13,595 bases of DNA. It comes from Bondarzewia mesenterica (lineage: Eukaryota > Basidiomycota > Agaricomycetes > Russulales > Bondarzewiaceae). Both the position numbers and the translations under genes were made by a program. Each line of letters begins with the position of its first letter. Position 1 is the first letter of the stretch. Below the pieces are notes generated by a model. It worked only from the letters and a program-made list of their open reading frames with translations, was not told where the DNA came from and made no database searches. The stretch spans positions 1 to 13,595 of the forward strand of contig SGPL01000734.1 in assembly GCA_004802705.1 (NCBI GenBank), read 5' to 3'. This document shows, piece after piece, positions 1 through 8,712 of this stretch.

Positions 1-560
1 AGGAAGACTAAGTTAGATATTGAATTGTGAGAGCAATTGAACGAACATTATATATACGAGATAATAGTGGGAAGCAATGCCTTGCCACACATTGACCGTA
101 GCCATTGTTGGTGCCAGCCCGGGGCCACCCGCTGCTACCAGTAGAGAGATAGGAAGAGATGTCCCTAAGTCGGATAAGTGTGGCCAAGTGGTGGATTGTT
201 TCTTACGTCTGGGCGGCGGGAGTAACTGGTGGACAATGCGTTCAGACCTCCGTCCAAAACGGGTAAGGAACTGGTGGACTCTCAGCCACGGCGTATCAAG
301 CCTTTTGTCCCAAAATCGGTCGTAAGCTGGTGGATTAGTATTAAACCCCCTCCGCCTATTATCGGGGGTCCTCTGCTATGCCGCGAGGCGTAAGCTGCAA
401 GCAGATAGATTATGAGCTAACGGTCAAAGAGTATTTGCAAAACAAAGCGAGACAATGGGCTTGAGCGCCACAATGCCTCTAATTGTGAGCGACCAGTTGG
501 ATCAAGCGTCGTCTTATGAGAGTTACGAGATTACAGATTCAAAACTCTGAAGCCATTTGA
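1..560. other. Region without a convincing gene
   Basis: I see no recognisable protein here. An open frame at 77-325 (+) has an ATG, but its composition is odd and it simply crosses the repeat at 161-336. A second short frame at 455-550 (+) encodes 31 residues (starts MGLSATMPLIVSDQ) and stops just before the candidate gene at 588. It could be an upstream ORF or chance. A small hairpin, ACCCCC at 345-350 pairing with GGGGGT at 364-369, is also present. The region may hold the promoter of the candidate gene at 588-1058, but I see no clear TATA box. Confidence 0.5.
161..336. repeat. Degenerate four-copy tandem repeat with TGGTGGA core
   Basis: The heptamer TGGTGGA occurs at 189, 227, 272 and 328. 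It is not isolated: each copy is preceded by a related block that reads roughly GTCC-AAAA-CGG-GTAAG before CTGGTGGAY (161-198, 205-236, 251-281, 307-337). Copies 2 and 3 share the 11-mer AACTGGTGGAC, and copies 1 and 4 end in GGATT. Spacing grows from 38 to 45 to 56 bp, so this is an old, diverged array rather than a clean minisatellite. Function unknown. Confidence 0.5.
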
Positions 561-587
561 ACGGCATTGTCTCCCAACCCCCGAGAA

Positions 588-1058
588 ATGCCACCAAGCA
601 ACATGGTTGCCACCGGCAGCACTGTTCCAGACTATAAAGGTCGATGGGAGAGGCAATTCGAAAGACACTCGTCGGAACACGCACTTCAAACACTCCTCTC
701 CTGCCTCACGCCCTCCGCTTCAACGCAATTCGCATTTCCGCTCAGACACCCAGATACCCAGATGGACAACTACCTCGACATTCAGCCACTACTTCGGCAG
801 ACTCACACTCCATCCGTATCCAAAGAAGACCTCGGGAAATCCCAGTCTACCGATGATCTAGGTTTTGGCGAAGAAGGACAGGCTCAAGCTCCCCTCTTGC
901 CGGAAGACACGAGAAGTGACGGAGAGAAACGAAATTCAAAAGGCGAAGGGAAGAAATCTAACAGGAGTTCACGCTTCAGCCTCAGGTCGGCACTGGATAC
1001 GCTGACGGGCAAACCGAAAAAATATAGCCAGATAGATGATGTGTCGAGACGGAAATGA
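588..1058 (+). CDS. Candidate small protein of unknown function
   Basis: I do not recognise this protein. The open frame has ATGs at 588, 603 and 762 and stops at 1056-1058. The ATG at 588 would give 156 residues. The one at 603 has the better start context (CAACATGG). The second half, from MDNYLDIQPLL onward, looks more like real coding sequence: an acidic stretch (GFGEEGQ), then a basic, serine-rich tail ending in KKYSQIDDVSRRK. It has no signal peptide, membrane segment or domain I can name. A pyrimidine-rich stretch ending in CAG near 752-760 could be a splice acceptor, so the true gene may be an upstream exon plus 761-1058. It converges with the phospholipase gene, whose stop lies 250 bp away. 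It may also be only a chance open frame. Confidence 0.35.
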   Translation: MPPSNMVATGSTVPDYKGRWERQFERHSSEHALQTLLSCLTPSASTQFAFPLRHPDTQMDNYLDIQPLLRQTHTPSVSKEDLGKSQSTDDLGFGEEGQAQAPLLPEDTRSDGEKRNSKGEGKKSNRSSRFSLRSALDTLTGKPKKYSQIDDVSRRK

Positions 1059-1308
1059 TAGCACAGGCGGGTACATCTGCCGATCTGTGCCCGGTGGCGC
1101 CTGGGGACATCTCGTCAGACATTCCGCCAAGGATAGAGGGGCGAAGACGAGAAGGCAATGTCTCGCAAAGGCGAGCTTCGGGAGCATTTGGATCGGTTAG
1201 ACAAGTTCAGAGTTTCAATGAATATTGATATTATGCAGTTGCATATGACGTTCTGGGTACTTATCCTGGCAGATCATCCTGAGATAAACGATAGGTGCAC
1301 CTAATGCA

Positions 1309-4041
1309 TCAAGAACGGTTCATGACGCGATCATGAGCCGTATCGTTAACAGCCCAGGACTCGTCTGCATAACTACGCCCAGTATCACCTCCTACGTCAT
1401 CGTGAGTTGACGCGTCTCCCGCAACATCGCGATAAGACGCTGCATGATCAGCGGCGCGCGCCTCGTCCGAGTACGGTTGTGAAGACAGACGAGAGTTTTC
1501 GTGCATAGGCCATATCTCTTCGCCCTGCTCATCATCGTGCAAGGCGGTGACCTGTTTATATCTTGCCGCCTTAGCTTTCCGACTTCTCCTCCAGAGGCTG
1601 ACGAAAATCGATTAGACTAGGCAAAGAGAAAGGAAAAAAGAAAACGCACAGGAAAGCAATGAGCGCGGCAATAAGAAGAGCTCCCCCGACCGATCCCAGA
1701 ATGATGGCTAATTTGTTCTCAGAAAGGAATCCTGTGGCTTTTGTGATCCCTTGCGGATCTGGATCCGTGAAAACGACCCGGCGGTTCGGCAGCTCCGATT
1801 GACTCGGTGGATTGTTCGGATCGTAGCAGTACTGTTGGAAGCACTTCGTACAGAAGTCTGAGCGAGACACAGTGGGGCTGACTTTGTATCGGGCGCGATC
1901 AATTGCCCCACACTGAAGACATTTGCCCCAGTTGGAATCAGGCGAGTTGCTATTTGGGGTGAAACCGCCTATGATGTTGTTGTGAGCCTGTTCGTAGAAC
2001 AGCAGAGAATGCTTTTGAGTATAATCGAGCTTGAACGTGCCCGAACTATCGCAGTATGAACATTTCGTGCGTGGTATGGGTGTTCGGAATTAGAGCAACT
2101 CACTTTGTGACGGGGTTGTCTCCATTGATAGGCGGCGAGTTTGGCAGATACAGGACCAACGGCCACTCAGGGGGGTTTTCAGTTGGGTCACACCCAAAGA
2201 ACGTGGGCCGACGGCGTACACCAGTTGAGGCAAAATCGTCAGTTGTGTTGGGAATAGGAGGGAATTGTTGATGCGACGACTGGAGAATTGTTGACAATCG
2301 TTTTGATGTATAGATCAGGGACGTGCCACTGGTGATAAAAATTGTCAGTCACATTTGTTCCTGTTTGAACGGGTAGAGTGGAATAGAGTATTGACTTAGG
2401 CCAGGTATCCGTATCGTCGAAACTTCCATCGACGGCGACAATGAAGTCCATGTTCCTTGCCTTGACGAACATCGGGCCCAATGGTACATTCTCTAGGTTG
2501 GATCCGCCATCAATGATCTCAAGGTAATCTGACTCAGAGTCCTCGAAGGTAGTCGAGCTAATGTTTTGAAACGGCTATGAACGAACAATATGAGAAAGCA
2601 TTGAATCAACTAATTCAAACATGATACGCATAACATAACGTACGTTGGGCCAGTTTGCGACGTCATCAGATCGGGTGCGAACGTTCTCTAGCTGACGTCC
2701 CAACACAAACAAGAGGCCTTCCGCGTCAGTGCCGCTAAAGCCACTCAACTTATTAAGACCAGTATCTAGTATTTGCTAAATAAATGGACAAGGCTGCTCA
2801 GTTCTGCAAAGAAGGCAGGTGGGACCATACTCACATTGAACAAACTAGCGCTTGATCCCATAACGAAACCTGCTTGATCGAATCCGATGACACAAGCGGT
2901 ATCATTGTCAGGTCGCCCGTTTTTGAGTTGAGTCCCAATATACGTTAAGTTGGCCATGGCGGAGAGATTAGGATCCCAAGAACCGAACTCATGCGGAGTG
3001 ATCTAGGCGAATCTCGATGTGTATCTGAATGAAAACGGAACAGAAACAAAAGCTTACCTCGTAAACTACAGGCTCTAAGCCCAGAGTGGTGGTTAGATTC
3101 GATCCAACTGGGCGAGAATCCACTACAATGATAGGAAATGGTGTTATGTACTGCTGGTACGCAGGCTGTTGTGTAACTTGAGACCAAAGTTGGCCTGCTC
3201 CATGAGCAGAATCGTTACTAAAGATATTGTCGGGCGTAGTCTGGTTCAGAAAGTGGTATGAAATCATTCGCGCCCATGTGTCCGTTATACTCGTGTCACT
3301 TGATAGAACGGCTACAATCAACCACAGGATCCGTTAGACAGTCTTCTTGAACACTCACATTCCCGTCTTGGCCTTAGCAATGACGCTGGAGAGCACGCTT
3401 CCATAAAAATCCTGATTCTTGTCATCAAATATGTTGATACCGTTTGGTGAAGCAAGAGGATAATCAAGCAACCATCCGGACATATTTTGGCCGTTTCCGA
3501 AAACCATGTCATTGGTAGTTGGCCAATCATTCATGTATAATGAGCCGGTCAACCATGATCCACCTTCAGATACAGTTAGGTTCGTTCGAAGAAGAGTAAA
3601 CAGTATATGCGCACCGGATAACCCGGAAAAGTACGAAGCAACCTGCAGAAGACCGCCCGTCCCGGCGGCTTTCGCAGACTCGTTACGATTATCCAAAGCA
3701 GAGAGCACGCCAGCACCATACTGAGCGGCTCGATACCCTCCCCCGCTGATCGATATTGAGACTTTGGGATAATTCCCGTCAAAACTCGACAGATTATAAC
3801 CAATGGCAGACCCGTCGCTAATCCATGACTTCCATTGATTGGGGACGATGGTCTTCAGACGCGTATTGACATAGTCCACCTCTTGCGAGTTAAGAGATTG
3901 GTTCTGTGGTGTGAATGTGCGTACTATTGGATCTGTCGTAATATTTGGACACTGGACATTCGGTGAAGGAGCATAGTTAGTAACATTGCTTGCAAAAGCC
4001 TGAAGCGCAAAGATGAGAAGAGAAAGCGAGATGGAGAGCAT
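1309..4041 (-). CDS. PLB: Phospholipase B / lysophospholipase, secreted, with C-terminal membrane anchor
   Basis: Fungal phospholipase B family (PLA2_B domain, cPLA2-like fold) removes acyl chains from phospholipids and lysophospholipids outside the cell. Spliced exons: 4041-3615, 3563-3359, 3298-3058, 3002-2835, 2775-2644, 2574-2396, 2328-2104, 2045-1650, 1597-1309 (2262 nt, 753 aa; introns 51-69 bp, all GT-AG). Visible motifs: signal peptide 1-18; SGGGYR with Arg104; nucleophile elbow GLSGGSW with Ser142; DTSITDTW; FGSWDP; the catalytic-Asp motif DGGSNLENVP with Asp413; AVDGS; WPNGTS; RPTFFGC; and a Cys-rich C-terminal region (CLQC, CTKCFQQYC). There are many N-glycosylation sequons. Residues 638-659 form one membrane helix followed by WRRSRK and an acidic cytosolic tail to residue 753. 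The product is therefore a type I membrane protein with an external catalytic domain. Key residues are intact. Splice sites are inferred from family motifs, not from RNA. Confidence 0.93.
3564..3614 (-). other. In-frame 51-bp intron inside the phospholipase nucleophile motif
   Basis: On the minus strand this segment begins GTGCGC, contains CCTAAC as a branch-site match and ends GAAG. Its length is divisible by three and it has no stop codon, so an unspliced reading gives a continuous but wrong protein with 17 extra residues (AHILFTLLRTNLTVSEG). Removing it converts GLSGAHI into GLSGGSWLTGSLYMND, the family's usual nucleophile elbow. The family comparison is what decides that it is an intron. 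Confidence 0.88.
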
Positions 4042-4160
4042 TGATGGGATTTACCCTGTGCTCATCATTTTGTACTTACAGTCACACGACTACGTCCGAC
4101 CTCGAGGCTTACACCGAAAGGCGATACAGTCAGGAAGAGAACCGGTAAAAACGACCAGCC

Positions 4161-4180
4161 GACGGAGCTTGACGGAGCCA
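4161..4180. repeat. Tandem 10-bp direct repeat upstream of the phospholipase gene
   Basis: Two adjacent decamers, GACGGAGCTT and GACGGAGCCA, match at eight of ten positions. They lie about 120-140 bp upstream of the phospholipase ATG at 4041, where an activator site would be expected. That they bind a regulator is inference; no known fungal site is matched with confidence. Confidence 0.4.
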
Positions 4181-4348
4181 ACTTAACATTCATCCTCGTC
4201 TTTTCCAGATTCATCCTAAATAAGCTCATTTAAATCCTAAAATAGAAAATTGCGCACCATTTGATCCTTTCGTCATAAATTTAAACTTTATCAGGACAGA
4301 CAAGGATACAGTTGTCTGATACCAAGCATCGTACGTATGTGGCTTAAT

Positions 4349-4374
4349 AAAGCAGAACGACTGCCTTCTGCTTT
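4349..4374. repeat. 9-bp perfect inverted repeat, 8-nt loop
   Basis: AAAGCAGAA (4349-4357) pairs with TTCTGCTTT (4366-4374) across an 8-base loop. It lies 308 bp upstream of the phospholipase ATG and 412 bp downstream of the protease stop. It could form a hairpin in a long protease 3' UTR or serve as a dyad binding site. One such repeat in a window this size is close to what chance would produce. Confidence 0.35.
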
Positions 4375-4785
4375 GTTTGTAAGGTCTGCCTGTGGGAGAT
4401 AACGTACGTGGCAAACAGGGCAAGCCCTTGCTATAGGATTAGTACTGCCGCCGCAAGGTTCTGCTCGCATTTACTCGAATGCACAGACGTAACAAGTACA
4501 GCACTTTCACTGTTCAGATCAGCAGCTACGCCTGACCGATCACCGGCGCTGAGCGCTGAGCATAACACTCGATGTTTGATATGACCGTGAAAGCAGCGCT
4601 TACTTTCAACACATGACACACTGACAGATTCTGCACCCATCAATCTTTGAAAAACAAGGAAGACCTGTGCATCATCGATAGTCGTATCAAACACAATGCA
4701 CATGCAACCAAGTGACAAACGCAGTGTCCAAGCCATCATCAACGATCCCGATTCCAGATAATGAGAGACTAGTAAGTCATCGCAC

Positions 4786-7583
4786 TCAGGGTAACGCCAG
4801 GAATAAGGGCAATAACGCAGTAAAGTCGGGTGTTCCGACGCCTGGAATGCAGATGGACAAATGTTCAGACAGTAAGCCATGAACGCATTCTGAAATGACC
4901 TACCAGTGACGGGATCCCAACCGGTCGTGCTACAAGCAGATGCTCTTAGATATCTCATTTGAGTTTCTTACTGGTACTTACGATGTGAAACCCGGTGTTC
5001 CTAAATCAGAGCAGCAGGATGAGTTGCTTGTATGGTACATGCATGTTCGAAGGCAACTACATACCGCAGCCTTGGTTGCCGCCGGTCGTGATGTCGTTGA
5101 ACGCATGCGCGAATGCCGACGAGTAGATCTGAAAATGGCGTTGGATTTACGCGATTACCATGCTACGGTAAAGACATACTGCGGGGTTGATGAAGCCTTC
5201 GTTTGTCCCCCAAAGCAATGCATCTTCAGTAGAGGAACGCGAATTTGAAAGGCAAAGAACATACCGACAGGGCCTTTGCCTTTGGCGAGGCGGGCATCAT
5301 TGATGAGGGTGATCATAGACCCGACCACTGGCGACGATGCGGACGTTCCAAAGACGAGTTCAAACTGGCCATCGATACCTGAAGGAGATGAGCGAGCCAA
5401 TCTGTTGAAGGAACACCATAAACTCACCGATGACATAGTTCGCTCTGGCATGATAAGTCAAAAACGATCCAGATCATAAGTGATAACCCCAACACATACC
5501 CGTTAGCTGATAGATCGGGGAACGCCCGAACCTGAGAGAGAACAGTCAGCGAATGAATATCCAGGAACGTAGCATGAGCGCACCTTGCCAGAGTTGTTGA
5601 ACTGTTCAGCGGTGTACGGTGGCGGATGCTTCTTCAAGAACTGTGTGACGGCAGATCCTTGGTACGACGGCATCGGGAAAATGTTGCTGAAGCCTCCACC
5701 GCTGAAGATAACTTGCTCGCAAGCACTTTCTGGGTCGTTGACGGTAGACCCTGGATTGATCTGTGTTGCTCCAACAGCTGTCACGTATGGGCATGTCACT
5801 GGAAAATCGGGATTGAATTTCGTTCCGTTGTTCGACGGCGTGCCTTATGCAAACACTATATTGAGTACGATAAACTATTGCGCAGTACGGCACAAGACTC
5901 ACCATCAGCTGTCAGGCAAACGCCCCCATTACCCGCGACTCCGTTGTCTCCCGAGCTGTAGAGGACCGTTGTTCCCATCATCCCAAGCTTGGCGTACTCA
6001 GTGCATTGACGCATTGCAGACGCGGCCGTGATAGTGGATTCATCTTGACCGTATGATATGGAAACAACATTTGGTGGAGGTATGATTCCGCATGACTCGG
6101 GACCTGCAGAACTGATAAGTGGTATTGATACTATTGTACAAGAGTGTCATACCATCAAAACCTCCTGGCAGAGGATCAGGATAAATTCCATCCTGAAATC
6201 CAGACCGATGAACAAGCAGATTGGAGGGACAATAAATACACATACCTGCGTGGGGTCATCTCCTCCTTCAAATGTACAGAACGATCCATCAACAGCATCG
6301 AGCCAGTTGTCAAATCCAGCTCCTAAAGTCAAATTGTCGAAACCTCTTCAGGTGAACCGTACACCGGATAGACTAACCTTCGACAAGGTCGCCAGTTTGA
6401 AGCAAAGTGATAGACTGAGGGTTGGTCAAAGACATGGCATACTCGAGATCGAGATCACTCTCTCCATTGAAGTCAAAACTCTGATCCTGTGTTTGGACGA
6501 CACCTGAAGATGAATATTAGGATTTACTTCATGAATAAGAGATGATTTTGAAAATCGAACCTCCATCTATAGAAACCAGGACCGGTCTGTCGCCCACTTG
6601 ACTAGGCGAAAAGTTGCTGATGTAGGTGTGAGCGGTTTGATGTTGGATCTAGCAACCAGTTCCACTCACCCGAAGAAAAGGTCAAGGTCACCAGCCAGAT
6701 ACGCTTGCGGAGTAAACTCAACTGGAGAAGGAAAGAGAAATCAGACAATTATCAGCAACGAGTGCATAGCTACTTACCGATGCCAAATGAGTTTTTATTT
6801 GTGGAAACGGGGTTGTATTTGATGTTATACAATGCTCGCAAACAATCGGGCGTTATGAACTGGTCACAAGTCTCCAACGACGTCGGAACTTTTGCTTTCT
6901 TTCCGTTGGTCTTCGGACCGGTGGACGAAGACGGGTTGCCCAGCTTGCCGGCGGACCGCTTGCCCAGACCAGCCGGTTCGCCAGCAGCACGATGATTGAA
7001 ATGGACAGTCGGCTTGATAAGGTCGACATGCTCTTGAATATGCTTTGGGACCGAATACGAGTGACAGCCTTGAAGTATGTCAGTATACGTGTCCAAGAAC
7101 ATCCACAAAAAATGACTGACTGATCTGCTCTACGCCAGAGGGGTGAGAGTAGACGTGATACTTGGTATTGAGCAGTTCCTCGACCTCTGCGACAGTCGCA
7201 TTGACCTCGATCCATCCCTTGTTGATAGAATGACGAAGGCGGTCACCCGAGAAACCAGCATCATTTAACCAATCCTTGACAGCTGATACAGTGTGATCTG
7301 CGGGAGCGAAGAGATCCACGATTTCCTCTGGAGACCAGTGCTGTCCATACGAAGGAGAGTCTGGATGGGAGATAGACGTCAAGAGTTCGTCCAGTCTATG
7401 GATGTTCTGCTGCTTGAGACCGATGCGCAAAGGCAAGACCTTGTAGGGTTCAAGCCTCCTGGACTTCTCCCATCCAATAGGCTCCGCGGCACGCTTTTCG
7501 TGTACAACAGTAGTGGTGGTACGAGAGGAAGGTAAAGCAAGCGCCGCAGCACAGCAAGCCAAGACGAGCAGTGTTGAGCGCAT
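4786..7583 (-). CDS. S53 serine-carboxyl peptidase (sedolisin / tripeptidyl-peptidase type), secreted preproprotein
   Basis: Secreted acid protease of the sedolisin family, made with an inhibitory propeptide. Exons: 7583-7121, 7068-6778, 6721-6670, 6616-6561, 6503-6378, 6322-6246, 6192-6153, 6103-5903, 5843-5584, 5531-5500, 5444-5428, 5378-5265, 5196-5180, 5128-5065, 5000-4982, 4929-4904, 4841-4786 (1911 nt, 636 aa; 16 GT-AG introns of 49-68 bp). The ATG at 7583 begins a clear signal peptide (MRSTLLVLACCAAALA). The pro-kumamolisin domain runs to about residue 170. A basic Gly/Pro-rich linker with KRSAGKLG and GPKTNGKKAK follows, probably the processing zone. The mature domain starts near CDQFITPDCLRALY. 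Catalytic residues are Glu302 and Asp306 in GESDLDLEY, oxyanion Asp421 in SSGDNGVAG, and Ser551 in FGTSASSP. Calcium-site motifs are FNDITTGG and GWDPVTGVGTP. The protein ends LLPLFLALP. All key residues are present. Endo- or tripeptidyl-specificity cannot be told from sequence. Confidence 0.93.
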
Positions 7584-7639
7584 CGTTGGACCGCGGGGCA
7601 AGCTACGAAGGGTCCGAAGAAGAGGAATTCTGGACTCGA

Positions 7640-7653
7640 CGATTGGCCAATCG
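7640..7653. promoter_or_regulatory. 14-bp palindrome with back-to-back CCAAT boxes
   Basis: CGATTGGCCAATCG is a perfect palindrome holding ATTGG and CCAAT, the core of CCAAT-binding (HAP/NF-Y) sites, in both orientations. It lies 57-70 bp upstream of the protease ATG and 17-30 bp downstream of the TATA box, so it would sit at or just before the transcription start. HAP binding is inference. Confidence 0.45.
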
Positions 7654-7669
7654 CGTAGGAAAAATCAGG

Positions 7670-7676
7670 TTTTATA
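7670..7676 (-). promoter_or_regulatory. TATA box of the S53 protease gene
   Basis: The minus strand reads CTATAAAA at this point, 87-93 bp upstream of the protease ATG at 7583. That distance is normal for a fungal TATA box followed by a 50-60 nt leader. It is the only strong TATA match in the upstream 300 bp. Confidence 0.6.
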
Positions 7677-8712
7677 GCCGACCGGGCTCGATCGAAAACG
7701 GATGAAGGGAAGCTATAGGATGCCCATGAGGGCTACGTCCGCCCACAAGTCTCATCAGATTCACTTCAGATGCACCGTATGCACACGTCTGAGAAAGCAT
7801 GTGCAGCAACGAGGGAAGTGATCCCACACGTATCGGACTATATTTAGGTGGTGTGAAGAATGGTTCAGTATTTCACGTTACTTAGATGATACAGAAGGCG
7901 GACATACGTGACGATAGAACTCGGAATTAGTTAAGAAGTCCTCTTTATCAGAGCACGAAGGCGGCGGTAGGCAGCGCATCAGTTCGGCGCACNGATAGGC
8001 GGTGCCAACAAAAAAAAAAACGGCGGCGTGATCGCATTTTTGTCTTCGACGAACAATATATATGCTCTTCGGTATTGATTCCAGGAATTCAGTGCGGGCT
8101 GGAAGAATTAACAGAAATCCCATCATGGGTTCATGTATTTTTTCTCATGGTTGTGCCTGCACAAGTTTGAAGATCTAAGGTCCACGTGCATCCTCCTCGA
8201 AGAATATGCAGCACTGTACCTTTTGCGAGCAATCACACCACGAACTCGTTCCGATCGCCTGAACATGCTTTCGCACTGATAGTACAGTAAGTATGTTATC
8301 TGAGAACGGCGAACCTGACAGTGAGACAGCATTATTGGACAAATGTCGGCGCCTGAGGTGGCCGAAAAGCCCGAAAAAAAAAAGCTGTCAACGCGACCGG
8401 AAGCAGGGGATAGCCAACGTGTAACCAACACTCACCGATTCCAGAAGCAACCCTAAGATTCGGTCATTTAGCTCAGATACTGCACACTAACTTACATGGC
8501 GACCAATCTAGTCTCATCCAAATTCCTTTCGAGTCTCTCGCCCTAACTGACCAACAGTCGACTTCAGGGTCTGACGGTTCCCAGACACGGACTCGCGAGT
8601 AATTTGGGCCATTGTACAATTCGCGCAAAGCTTCATTCACATGTAATACAAGGTTGATTCGAAGCGATGCGCGATCAACCTTGATCTAGATACATAGACT
8701 CATCAGAGCGAA
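7677..8712. other. Intergenic region with no supported gene
   Basis: About 1 kb lies between the protease promoter and the stop of the methyltransferase gene. Two open frames on the minus strand (7878-8126 and 8123-8431) have no recognisable content; the first crosses an undetermined base at 7993. There are two A-runs (near 8010 and 8375). The only structured element I see is the inverted repeat at 8641-8695. Upstream control sites for the protease probably lie in the lower part. Confidence 0.5.
8641..8695. repeat. Compound inverted repeat in the methyltransferase 3' flank
   Basis: A perfect 10-bp inverted repeat, CAAGGTTGAT (8649-8658) and ATCAACCTTG (8674-8683), encloses a 15-base loop. 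Outside it, ATGTA (8641-8645) and TACAT (8691-8695) can pair again across an asymmetric internal loop. It begins 18 bases beyond the stop codon at 8713 (minus strand), so it would be transcribed into the 3' UTR. A hairpin affecting 3'-end formation or mRNA stability is possible. A relic of a small transposon is another option, but no target-site duplication is seen. Confidence 0.5.

Larger units (their letters stand above)
4042..4785. other. Intergenic region: phospholipase promoter and protease 3' end
   Basis: The 744 bp lie between two genes on the minus strand. No coding sequence is supported; open frames here are shadows or lack start codons. Contents: a tandem 10-bp repeat at 4161-4180, T/A-rich DNA around 4205-4255 with the palindrome ATTTAAAT, a 9-bp inverted repeat at 4349-4374, and two copies of CGTACGT (near 4331 and 4403) that flank it. 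No canonical TATA box is obvious close to the phospholipase ATG. Confidence 0.55.

Noticed and set aside
1571..1650. Phospholipase stop at 1571 as the main C-terminus
   Set aside because: The splice to 1597 gives a membrane helix followed by a basic stop-transfer and a long open tail, which is a better protein end; kept only as a possible retained-intron form.
4431..4958. 175-codon minus-strand open frame
   Set aside because: It runs across the last protease introns and exons in the wrong frame after GWDPVTG; splicing at 4903/4842 gives the family-like ending VGTPDFTALLPL.
7878..8431. Two minus-strand open frames between the protease and methyltransferase genes
   Set aside because: They show no recognisable motif or splice-consistent extension, and one includes an undetermined base.
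8467..8480. TTTAGCTCAGAT, resembling a tRNA A box
   Set aside because: No matching B box or acceptor stem pairing is found at tRNA distance.
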